Source of the DNA: Dorea sp. CAG:317
Lineage (GTDB): Bacteria; Bacillota; Clostridia; Lachnospirales; Lachnospiraceae
Direction of reading: 5' to 3'
Assembly: GCA_000433535.1 (NCBI GenBank)
Contig: FR892668.1
Coordinates: forward strand, 1 to 23,264
DNA length: 23,264 nt
The translations under genes were made by a program, and so were the position numbers. How positions within the stretch are numbered: position 1 is the stretch's first letter; every line of letters begins with the position of its first letter. Under the pieces are notes generated by a model. It saw only the letters and a list, made by a program, of their open reading frames with translations, had not been told where the DNA came from and did not search any database. This document shows, piece after piece, positions 1-6,658 of the stretch.

Positions 1-17
1 ACTCGTCGTCGTCGGAA

Positions 18-221
18 TCATAGATATATTCCTGGATATTCAGAGAAGATACTGACCGGATGATTGCTATTGGTAAGCAGGCAACTGCCGGAAGCAAGAA
101 TGCCATAATTCATGTCGGCCATAAATTTTTTTTCCGGTTTAGGAAGGTTTTTAGAAATTTTATTGGAAAAAGATAAAATTTCCCGTTTCATTTGATAAGT
201 ATTTGATGTAAAATTAACCAC
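18..221 (-). pseudogene. 5' remnant of a transposase-like gene
   Basis: The first 50 or so residues (VNFTSNTYQMKREIL, then KISKNLPKPEKKF and YGILASGSCLLT) look like the N-terminus of a DDE-type transposase family common in Clostridia; I recognise this by memory of the family, not by a search. The start is a GTG at 221-219 preceded by a well placed AAGGAGG on the minus strand (about 228-235), so this is a genuine gene start and not a shadow frame. After the LLT residues the usual continuation is not seen and the frame stops at 18-20, only 67 codons in, whereas such transposases are several hundred residues long. The gene is therefore truncated or rearranged near position 85-90. It marks a mobile-element scar at the left border of the polysaccharide locus. 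Confidence 0.55.
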
Positions 222-283
222 AGGGAATCCTCCTTCTTTTTGTTTAGTACGATTTTTTTGTGGCGATTAAATTTTACATCAAA
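202..283. repeat. Inverted repeat around the transposase start
   Basis: The left arm at 202-217 (tttgatgtaaaattaa) is the reverse complement of the right arm at 267-283 (ttaaattttacatcaaa) apart from one extra base; 12 bp are perfectly matched. The arms enclose about 49 bases holding the ribosome binding site and GTG start of the minus-strand transposase remnant. It could fold in the mRNA leader and hide the start, a known way for transposase genes to be protected from read-in transcription, or it could be part of the element's end. Which one cannot be decided here. Confidence 0.45.
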
Positions 284-305
284 AAAGGAAAGGATTCCTT
301 ATATT

Positions 306-334
306 TTGGACAATTTTTGAAAGTTGTTTATAGT
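306..334 (+). promoter_or_regulatory. Candidate upstream sigma-A promoter
   Basis: TTGGAC at 306-311 and TATAGT at 329-334 are separated by 17 bases and each departs little from consensus. A 6-bp palindromic stem with a 4-base loop (338-353, tcctgt/acagga) begins four bases past the -10, where the transcript would start, so it may be an operator or an early leader hairpin. The region is AT-rich, so chance matches are possible. Confidence 0.35.
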
Positions 335-393
335 ATATCCTGTCAAAACAGGAGTCCGTGGATAAAACTGCGGAAACTCAAGACTCAATTTAG

Positions 394-422
394 TTGTCAT
401 TTTCGCTCAAATAGTGTAGAAT
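394..422 (+). promoter_or_regulatory. Likely sigma-A promoter of the polysaccharide operon
   Basis: TTGTCA at 394-399 and TAGAAT at 417-422 are spaced by 17 bases, with TG directly before the -10. Transcription would begin near 429, leaving a leader of about 75 bases before the first glycosyltransferase start at 504. It is the closest good promoter to the operon. Confidence 0.55.
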
Positions 423-503
423 TGAAAAGATAGAGAATGTTAGTATTTAGTATGATAAATACCATGACTTTAAATGCTAATAGATAAAAGGAGCATATAA
501 TAT

Positions 504-1511
504 ATGTTAGTATCGTTTTGTGTAATTGCATATAACGAAGAAAAAGCTCTTCCATCGTTGTTTCGAGATATTATCTCACAGGATTATCCTCATGACAAAA
601 TGGAAGTGATTCTTGTTGATGCAATGTCCACAGATAATACAAAGGAATTAATGGAGAGATTCGCGCAGGAAGACCATGGCTTTGTGCGTATTAAAGTGTT
701 GCAGAATCCGAAGAAGATTCAGGCGGCTGGGTGGAATGTAGCTATCCGTGCGTCTGAAGGCGATATTATTATGAGAATAGATAGCCATACATTTATTCCA
801 AGTGATTTTGTAAGTAAAAATGTGAAATGCATAGAGAGTGGAGAGTATGTGTCCGGAGGACCAAGACCTAACATTGCGGAGGATGATACGGCATGGAAAC
901 ACACACTTCTCCTAGCTGAACGATCAATGTTCGGAAGTAGCATTGCATCTTACAGGAGAAGCCATAAGAAAAAATATGTGAAAAGTGTATTTCATGGTGC
1001 ATATAGGCGGGAAGTGTTTGAGAAAGCAGGTCTTTTTAACGAGAATCTCGGACGAACGGAAGATAATGAGATGCATTATAGGATTTTAAAGGCTGGATAT
1101 CAAATTTGTTATACACCTTCTATCATTTCCTATCAACATACAAGAAATACATGGCATGGAATGATCAAGCAAAAGTATGGGAATGGATATTGGGTAGGAC
1201 TGACATTAGGGGTGTGTCCGCAGTGCTTTTCGCTGTATCATTTTATTCCATTTTGTTTTGTGTTATCTATTTTTATCACAAGTTTGTTGGCGATAGTGGA
1301 AAACCCCTTTTTAATGCTTTTGTTGTGGGGGATGTATGCAGCAGTGAACCTGATTATGAGCGTTGCATCCATTTACAAAGAACGCAAACATTGGCAGTAT
1401 ATAATGCTTCCGTTGATTTTTTTGTCACTTCACGTTGCATATGGATGGGGAACAATTGTGGGAATTGTTAAGATGCCTTTTTGGAAGAAGAAATTAAAGA
1501 AAGATGCATAG
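504..1511 (+). CDS. GT2 family glycosyltransferase, ExoA-like, membrane anchored
   Basis: Predicted inverting glycosyltransferase that adds a sugar from a nucleotide-sugar to the lipid-linked repeat unit on the inner face of the membrane. The GT-A domain occupies about residues 1-225: N-terminal strand followed by AYNEE (9-13), LVDAMSTDNT (37-46), a DSH triad at 93-95 standing in for the DxD metal site, and the acidic pair in GRTEDNEMHYR (183-193) expected to carry the catalytic base. Three hydrophobic segments follow at roughly 245-265, 268-290 and 298-320, with a Lys-rich C-terminus, matching the layout of succinoglycan ExoA-type enzymes. Length 335 residues is normal for that group. AGGAG lies about 10 bases before the ATG. 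It is the first gene of the operon, 15 bases before the LicD gene. The sugar donor and acceptor cannot be read from sequence. Confidence 0.85.
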   Translation: MLVSFCVIAYNEEKALPSLFRDIISQDYPHDKMEVILVDAMSTDNTKELMERFAQEDHGFVRIKVLQNPKKIQAAGWNVAIRASEGDIIMRIDSHTFIPSDFVSKNVKCIESGEYVSGGPRPNIAEDDTAWKHTLLLAERSMFGSSIASYRRSHKKKYVKSVFHGAYRREVFEKAGLFNENLGRTEDNEMHYRILKAGYQICYTPSIISYQHTRNTWHGMIKQKYGNGYWVGLTLGVCPQCFSLYHFIPFCFVLSIFITSLLAIVENPFLMLLLWGMYAAVNLIMSVASIYKERKHWQYIMLPLIFLSLHVAYGWGTIVGIVKMPFWKKKLKKDA

Positions 1512-1526
1512 AGGAAAGGTGGCAGT

Positions 1527-2396
1527 ATGGCATACTACTCAAAGGAAGAATTAAAGAAGATGCAGGAACGAAGTCTTGAGATGGCGGAGTATTTTGTGAA
1601 TTTCTGTAAAGAGAATGGACTGTTATGTTATCTATGTGGAGGAGGCTGCATCGGAGCAATACGGCATCATGGCTTTATCCCGTGGGATGATGATCTTGAT
1701 TTTTTTATGCCTAGAAGAGATTATGAGCGTCTGGCGGCAGTATGGAAGAAAAAAGCCGATACAAAGAGATACGAATTATCCAAGTCTGATGCATATCACA
1801 TTGACAGAAATCTCTTTCTTACTATAAGAGATAGTGAGACAACACAGATTAAACCCTATCAGGATGATCTGGATATTCCACATGGACTTCCATTAGACAT
1901 TTTACCGTTAGATGGATATCCGGATAAAAAAAGTAAAAGAATCATACAGTGTTTTTGGGCGTTAGTATATTCTGTTTATTGTGCCCAGACCGTTCCGGAA
2001 AATCACGGAAAATCGGTGAAAATGATAGGAAATATTTTGTTGAAAATGGTACCATCACGGAATATCCGATATCGGATTTGGAAGTTTGCAGAAAAGCAGA
2101 TGACAAAATACAGCATTAAGGACTGTGATTCTATTACAGAGCTTTGTTCAGGTCCACATTATATGAAAAAAAGATATCCAAAAGAAGCCTTTGAATCGGC
2201 AGTCTGGAAAGCATTTGAAGATACGGAGATGCCGATACCTACAGGTTATGATTCCTATTTGAAGATTGCATTTGGGGATTATATGAATATGCCTCCGAAA
2301 GAAAAGCAGAAACCGCATCATGACACGAAGTTTTTAGACATGGATCATAGTTATAAGCAGTACAAGGGTAAATTTTATTGTGTGAAAGGAAAATAA
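1527..2396 (+). CDS. LicD family phosphotransferase
   Basis: Member of the LicD/fukutin nucleotidyltransferase-fold family, which moves a phospho-alcohol (phosphocholine, or ribitol phosphate in eukaryotic relatives) from a CDP carrier onto a sugar. The signature block is at residues 38-58: GGG-CIGAIRHHGFIPWDDD with D54, D55, D56 and D58 forming the metal site, followed by PRRDYERL. Length 289 residues is typical. No signal peptide or membrane segment is apparent, so it should act in the cytoplasm on lipid-linked precursor. The gene sits 15 bases after the GT2 gene and only 3 bases before a TarI-like gene, itself overlapping a TarJ-like gene. No choline kinase or choline cytidylyltransferase genes are nearby, so CDP-ribitol is the more likely donor than CDP-choline; that part is inference. 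Confidence 0.85.
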   Translation: MAYYSKEELKKMQERSLEMAEYFVNFCKENGLLCYLCGGGCIGAIRHHGFIPWDDDLDFFMPRRDYERLAAVWKKKADTKRYELSKSDAYHIDRNLFLTIRDSETTQIKPYQDDLDIPHGLPLDILPLDGYPDKKSKRIIQCFWALVYSVYCAQTVPENHGKSVKMIGNILLKMVPSRNIRYRIWKFAEKQMTKYSIKDCDSITELCSGPHYMKKRYPKEAFESAVWKAFEDTEMPIPTGYDSYLKIAFGDYMNMPPKEKQKPHHDTKFLDMDHSYKQYKGKFYCVKGK

Positions 2397-2399
2397 ATT

Positions 2400-3116
2400 A
2401 TGATTTTTGCTGGAATTCTGGCAGGTGGTATGGGAACAAGAATGAATATTGCCGATATGCCAAAACAGTTTTTACCATTAGGAGAAAAGCCGATTATTAT
2501 TCATACGGTTGAGAAGTTTCTACTAAATGCACAGATTGACCATATTTTTATTGGGGTTCATGAGAATTGGGTGCTTCACATGGAAGACTTGGTTGAAAAA
2601 TATATTCCAATGAAAAAAAGTAAGATCCACGTAATAGAAGGTGGAAATGATCGCAATAGTACAATCATGAATATTGTAGAAGCTATTGAGAATGAATTCG
2701 GAGAAAGTGAAGAACACTATATTATTACTCATGATGCAGTACGCCCCTTTATTACAGCGCGAATCATTCAGGATAATATTGAAACAGTTACTAAATATAA
2801 AGCGTGTGATACCGTGACGAATGCGATTGATACAATTGTGATGTCCGAAGATGGACAAAATATCACTGATATTCCAAGACGTAGTCAGATGTATCAGGGG
2901 CAGACACCGCAGAGCTTCCAGATAAGCTTATTGAAACGTTTATATCGGGATCTCACAGAAGAGGAAAAGAGTATCCTGACAGATGCATGTAAAATATGTG
3001 TGGTTCGAGGAGTGCCAGTGAAGCTTGTAGAAGGTGAGATCTCGAATCTTAAGATAACAACGGTCAGTGATTATAAGATTGCACAGGCAATGGTAGGAGG
3101 AAAGATAGTTGATTAA
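2400..3116 (+). CDS. tarI: Cytidylyltransferase of the IspD/TarI family, probably ribitol-5-phosphate cytidylyltransferase
   Basis: Uses CTP to activate a polyol phosphate; family members make either CDP-ribitol (TarI) or CDP-methylerythritol (IspD). Visible motifs: the nucleotide-binding loop LAGGMGTRM with PKQF (7-24), GGNDRNSTIM (81-90), THDAVRPF (110-117), QTPQSF (168-173) and SNLKIT (215-220). Length 238 residues fits both families. The choice of TarI rests on context: its last 8 bases overlap the start of a TarJ-like reductase, the reductase/cytidylyltransferase pair that makes CDP-ribitol from ribulose 5-phosphate, and a LicD-type transferase lies directly upstream. IspD is normally a stand-alone or ispF-linked housekeeping gene, which is not the case here. 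Soluble cytoplasmic enzyme; part of the 504-4119 operon. Confidence 0.82.
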   Translation: MIFAGILAGGMGTRMNIADMPKQFLPLGEKPIIIHTVEKFLLNAQIDHIFIGVHENWVLHMEDLVEKYIPMKKSKIHVIEGGNDRNSTIMNIVEAIENEFGESEEHYIITHDAVRPFITARIIQDNIETVTKYKACDTVTNAIDTIVMSEDGQNITDIPRRSQMYQGQTPQSFQISLLKRLYRDLTEEEKSILTDACKICVVRGVPVKLVEGEISNLKITTVSDYKIAQAMVGGKIVD

Positions 3117-4119
3117 CTATACGTACCAGTTGGTAAGCCCACAAGTATTCTCTATTAAATATGATGATATTGTAATAAATGATGATGTGATTATCAGACC
3201 AACCTATCTTTCCATATGTCACGCAGATCAGAGATACTATCAAGGTAAGCGAAGTGCAGATGTATTAAAAAAGAAGCTGCCTATGGCATTGATTCATGAG
3301 TGTTGTGGTCATGTGGAATATGATCCTACAGGAACCTTTCAACAGGGAGAATTAGTGGTACCGATTCCTAACATTCCGCAGAGAAGAGAGATGGGAATCT
3401 ATGAGAATTATGTCAAAGGATCCAAATTTTTATCTAGTGGTTATGATGGATTTATGAGAGAATACATTAGTATGCCGGCTGAGCGCATAGTTTCGCTGGA
3501 AGGGGTAAAGGAACCGGTTGCAGCAGTCAGTGAATTTGTTAGTGTGGCAGTACATGCTGTAACCCGATTTGAAAAAATTTCCCACGAAAACCGTGAAACC
3601 ATTGGAATTTGGGGAGATGGAAGCCTTGCGTATTGCGTATCGGCGGTTCTAAAGAGAACCTTTCCTGAAACGAAAGTGATTGTAATTGGGAAATCGGTAA
3701 GGAAGCTTGCTTACTTTTCTTTTGTGGATCAGACATATCTAGTAGATAAAATTCCAGAAGATATGGAAATTGATCATGCGTTTGAATGCTGTGGAGGAGA
3801 AGGAAGTTCCTATGCTATTGATGATATCATTCGATATTGTAATCCGCAGGGGACTGTAATGCTGATGGGAGTCAGTGAGAATAAGGTTTCGGTTAATACA
3901 AGAGATGTTCTTGAGAAAGGGTTGAGTCTTGTGGGGTGTAGCAGGTCAGGACGTGCAGAGTTTCTTAAGGCGGCAGAATATATGAAAGAATTTCAGTTCC
4001 AGAAGCGCATTGAAAAGATTATCCAAGTAGAGAAGACAGTATCGGATATTGATGGGATACATCAGGTATTTCAGGCTGATTTACAGAATGCTTTTAAAAC
4101 CGTATTTCAGTGGAAATAA
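3109..4119 (+). CDS. tarJ: TarJ-like ribulose-5-phosphate reductase (medium-chain dehydrogenase)
   Basis: Zinc-dependent medium-chain dehydrogenase expected to reduce D-ribulose 5-phosphate to D-ribitol 5-phosphate with NADPH, supplying the TarI-like enzyme. The N-terminal catalytic domain shows CHAD (37-40) and HECCGH (63-68), carrying likely zinc ligands C37, H63 and E64; the insert LVVPIPNIPQRR (82-93) is typical of TarJ. The Rossmann domain follows, with GIWGDGSLA (166-174). Length 336 residues agrees with TarJ. The start is a TTG at 3109-3111, supported by AGGAGG at 3095-3100 inside the end of tarI; translation is therefore coupled by an 8-base overlap. It is the last gene before a new promoter at 4138-4166. 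Function is well supported by family plus neighbour; substrate specificity is inferred. Confidence 0.83.
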   Translation: MINYTYQLVSPQVFSIKYDDIVINDDVIIRPTYLSICHADQRYYQGKRSADVLKKKLPMALIHECCGHVEYDPTGTFQQGELVVPIPNIPQRREMGIYENYVKGSKFLSSGYDGFMREYISMPAERIVSLEGVKEPVAAVSEFVSVAVHAVTRFEKISHENRETIGIWGDGSLAYCVSAVLKRTFPETKVIVIGKSVRKLAYFSFVDQTYLVDKIPEDMEIDHAFECCGGEGSSYAIDDIIRYCNPQGTVMLMGVSENKVSVNTRDVLEKGLSLVGCSRSGRAEFLKAAEYMKEFQFQKRIEKIIQVEKTVSDIDGIHQVFQADLQNAFKTVFQWK

Positions 4120-4137
4120 TTAAGAATAAAGAAACAC

Positions 4138-4166
4138 TTGTCCTTAAGGGAAAGATAGTGTATGAT
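4138..4166 (+). promoter_or_regulatory. Likely sigma-A promoter of the first LCP gene
   Basis: TTGTCC at 4138-4143 and TATGAT at 4161-4166 are spaced by 17 bases in the 94-base gap after tarJ. Transcription would start near 4173, about 40 bases before the LCP start codon. No terminator separates it from tarJ, so the LCP gene can be read both from this promoter and by read-through. Confidence 0.55.
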
Positions 4167-4213
4167 GTTAAAGGTGTATTTTGAACGTGTACATGTAAGA
4201 TAAGAGGTGTTTT

Positions 4214-5584
4214 ATGGCTAAGAGAAGGCATAGAAGGGGAAGAAGAAAAAAGGGAAATTGGTTTTCCAGACTCACTATAGGGAAGAAAATCGGCGTGTGC
4301 TTTGGAGGGCTTATTTTAGCTCTTGCGAGCTCCGGAGTGGTATATGTGGCAGCAAAGCTTGGACAGTTGGATACGCAAGAGATTCCTAAGGAAGATATTG
4401 TGATTAATGAAGGGGTTGAGCAACTGGCGAGCCTCGGTGAAGGATATCTGAATGTTGCTTTATTTGGTGTAGATTCCAGAGAAGGGGATCTGGAAAAAAA
4501 TACAAGAACGGACTGTATCATCGTTGCCAGTCTGAATAAAGAGACAAAAGAAATTAAGATGGCATCGGTATATCGTGATACGTTGCTTGATTTATCAGAG
4601 GGAACGCTTCAGAAATGTAATGCGGCATATAGTTTTGGCGGACCTAAGCAGGCAATTAACATGTTGAATATGAATTTGGATCTTGATATTCAAAATTATG
4701 TAACGGTTGATTTTGGTGTGGTTGCGGAAGTGGTTGATCTTCTTGGGGGGCTGGATATTGAGATTAAAGAAGAAGAAGTGGAACCTTTAAATAAATTTGT
4801 ATATGAGACAGGACAGGTTGCTGGAAAAGAAGCACATTTTGTGGGTGGATCAGGTATTCAACATCTGGATGGTGTGCAGGCGACAACTTATGCAAGAATT
4901 CGATCTACAGCAGGTGGTGACTTTACACGTACAGAACGTCAGAGACTAGTAATCGAAAAAATAGTAGAAAAAATGATGAAGAGTGATCTTGCTACGATTA
5001 ATAAGATTATTGACGAAGTATTTCCAACTATCTCTACAAACTTTACGATGACAGAAATCTTATCTTACGCGAAATATTTTAATCAGTATAAATTGGGAGA
5101 GAATACAGGATTCCCGATTGATAAAGCAACTGATACAATCTCCGGACTTGGAAGTATTGTTATTCCTGTATCATTGGAAGATAATGTGAAGAAACTTCAT
5201 GAATTTTTGTTTGGAACAGAAGAAGGCTATACACCGTCCGATAAAGTTCAAAGTATCAGTAATAAGATTGTAGCTCGTGTAGGACAGAAGAAAGCAGAAG
5301 ATGATGCATCTTTGAATAGTAAGACATATGAGGCGGATCCTCAGGAGGCGCCGGAGTATACGCCATCCAGAAAACCGCAATCTTCAGGAAGTAACTCTAA
5401 TAATTCTTCGGGAAATAATTCCGGCGGAAATAATCAGAGTGGAGGCGGAAGTAGCTCACAGCCAAAGCCGGATGAAGGAAACGGAAATTCTGGAAATTCC
5501 GGAAGCGGAGGCTCAACGGATCAGGGTTCTGGTGATTCGGGCTCGGGATCTGAAGGAACGGGTACGGAAGAACCGGTAGAATAA
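4214..5584 (+). CDS. LytR-CpsA-Psr (LCP) family glycopolymer transferase with Gly/Ser/Asn-rich tail
   Basis: LCP enzymes move lipid-linked glycopolymers (teichoic acid, capsule) onto cell-wall peptidoglycan on the outer face of the membrane. The protein has a strongly basic cytoplasmic N-terminus (1-25), one membrane segment (about 26-48) and an extracellular LCP domain (about 75-255) with FGVDSRE (84-90), SVYRDTLL (118-125) and YARIRSTAGGD then RTERQR (226-244); the conserved Asp and Arg residues that hold the pyrophosphate are present. Residues from about 390 to 456 are low-complexity Gly/Ser/Asn with an acidic end and no LPXTG motif, probably a flexible wall-spanning tail. It has its own promoter and is closed by a terminator at 5627-5648. 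A second, clearly homologous LCP gene lies at 10424. Length 456 residues is on the long side because of the tail. Confidence 0.9.
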   Translation: MAKRRHRRGRRKKGNWFSRLTIGKKIGVCFGGLILALASSGVVYVAAKLGQLDTQEIPKEDIVINEGVEQLASLGEGYLNVALFGVDSREGDLEKNTRTDCIIVASLNKETKEIKMASVYRDTLLDLSEGTLQKCNAAYSFGGPKQAINMLNMNLDLDIQNYVTVDFGVVAEVVDLLGGLDIEIKEEEVEPLNKFVYETGQVAGKEAHFVGGSGIQHLDGVQATTYARIRSTAGGDFTRTERQRLVIEKIVEKMMKSDLATINKIIDEVFPTISTNFTMTEILSYAKYFNQYKLGENTGFPIDKATDTISGLGSIVIPVSLEDNVKKLHEFLFGTEEGYTPSDKVQSISNKIVARVGQKKAEDDASLNSKTYEADPQEAPEYTPSRKPQSSGSNSNNSSGNNSGGNNQSGGGSSSQPKPDEGNGNSGNSGSGGSTDQGSGDSGSGSEGTGTEEPVE

Positions 5585-5626
5585 TCTTTTGTTTCAGAGG
5601 GATAATAAAAGTAATGAAAATATAAC

Positions 5627-5650
5627 AGGACTGCCAGAAGGCAGTCCTTT
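5627..5650 (+). terminator. Intrinsic terminator after the first LCP gene
   Basis: A perfect 9-bp stem (aggactgcc at 5627-5635, ggcagtcct at 5640-5648) closes a 4-base agaa loop and is followed by a short T-run (the stem's last t plus ttt, then c). The U-tract is short, so termination may be partial, which would fit the lack of a clear promoter for the next gene only 20 bases further on. Confidence 0.7.
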
Positions 5651-5669
5651 TCGGATAATCGGAGGAAAT

Positions 5670-6650
5670 ATGGAACTTGTAAGTGTAATTGTACCGGTTT
5701 ATAATGTAGAAAAGTATTTGAAGAAGTGTGTAGACTCAATTTTGTCACAGTCTTATCAAAATATAGAAGTTATTTTGATTAATGATGGTTCGTTAGATGG
5801 AAGCGGGGAAATCTGTGAAGCTTATGCTAAAAAAGATGAGCGAATTAAATATATTACACAGAATAATTCAGGGCTTGGAAAAACGAGAAATCGCGGGATT
5901 GAAGAGGCGTCTGGTAAGTATCTTCTATTTGTGGACAGTGATGATTATATAGAGAATACAATGATAGAGAAATTGTATCATAATATTACCGAGAGTCATG
6001 CAGATGTTGCTTCCTGTGGCGTATATAATGTGTATAGACAGAAGTGTATTCCTCAATGCGAGAAGGAAGAGAAGTTTTTGTGTGATGTGGAGAAGGCGTT
6101 TGGTCTTTTGCTTGTTGGCGAGAAAATTCCGGGAAGCTCGTGCAATAAGCTATATCGCTCAGAATTGCTTGATAAAGTAAAATTTCCGGAAGGAGTATTG
6201 TACGAAGATGTAAAGTTTCATTTGGATTTGATGCAGATTATTCAATCCGTTCATGTCGATACAACTCCTCTGTATTATTATGTTCACCGGGAAGAGAGTA
6301 TTACGACAAAGAAATTTGATTCTTCTGCAATGTCATTCATATATTTTTATGAGGAGACTTTGAAGGTCGTTCAGCAGAAGTATCCGTCTGTGATCACACA
6401 GGCAAGATTTAAGCTGTTTTGGGCATATTTTGCATTGCTTGATCGGATTATCCAGCAGGATGATTATCAGAAGATTCCAGAGTATTGTAAAATTGTGCGG
6501 TACCTGAAGAGAAATACGATAAGAATTCTTAAGAATCCTTATTTCCGTAAGGGGCGAAAAGTTGGTGCTTTGATGCTTCTTATAAATGTGAGATTGTACA
6601 AGCTACTGGTTGAAATGAATGAGAAAAAGAATAAAGGAATAGCATCATAG
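5670..6650 (+). CDS. GT2 family glycosyltransferase (EpsJ/CpsI-type)
   Basis: Predicted inverting GT-A glycosyltransferase acting on the repeat unit in the cytoplasm. From this start the protein is 326 residues: VSVIVPVYNVEKYL (4-17), the ILINDGSLDGS block (35-45), NSGLGKTRNRGIEEA (66-80) and the metal site VDSDDYIEN (88-96) with D89, D91 and D92; the acidic pair in LYEDVKFH (177-184) is the expected base. No membrane segments are evident. The frame is open back to 5589, but those upstream codons run through the terminator hairpin at 5627-5648; the ATG at 5670 is preceded by GGAGG at 5661-5665 and begins exactly at the conserved family N-terminus, so I place the start there. It is followed after 8 bases by a GT4 gene. 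Confidence 0.87.
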   Translation: MELVSVIVPVYNVEKYLKKCVDSILSQSYQNIEVILINDGSLDGSGEICEAYAKKDERIKYITQNNSGLGKTRNRGIEEASGKYLLFVDSDDYIENTMIEKLYHNITESHADVASCGVYNVYRQKCIPQCEKEEKFLCDVEKAFGLLLVGEKIPGSSCNKLYRSELLDKVKFPEGVLYEDVKFHLDLMQIIQSVHVDTTPLYYYVHREESITTKKFDSSAMSFIYFYEETLKVVQQKYPSVITQARFKLFWAYFALLDRIIQQDDYQKIPEYCKIVRYLKRNTIRILKNPYFRKGRKVGALMLLINVRLYKLLVEMNEKKNKGIAS

Positions 6651-6658
6651 GTGAGAAG

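Larger units (their letters stand above)
222..503. other. Leader region between transposase remnant and polysaccharide locus
   Basis: This 282-base gene-free stretch is very AT-rich. Reading left to right it holds the minus-strand ribosome binding site of the transposase remnant, the right arm of the inverted repeat, two candidate plus-strand promoters (306-334 and 394-422), a short palindrome (338-353) and the AGGAG ribosome binding site (about 490-494) of the first glycosyltransferase. No open frame or RNA gene is convincing in it. Confidence 0.6.

Noticed and set aside
1106..1471. Plus-strand frame of 121 codons inside the first GT2 gene
   Set aside because: Out of frame within a gene with clear motifs, no ribosome binding site.
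1527..2396. LicD as part of a phosphocholine pathway
   Set aside because: No choline kinase, choline transporter or choline cytidylyltransferase in the window; CDP-ribitol genes are adjacent instead.
2400..3116. Annotation as isoprenoid IspD
   Set aside because: Sequence motifs do not exclude it, but operon overlap with a TarJ-like reductase favours TarI.
5589..5669. 27 extra N-terminal codons of the GT2 gene
   Set aside because: They are read through the terminator hairpin at 5627-5648, have no ribosome binding site, and lie outside the conserved family N-terminus; GGAGG before ATG 5670 is the real start signal.
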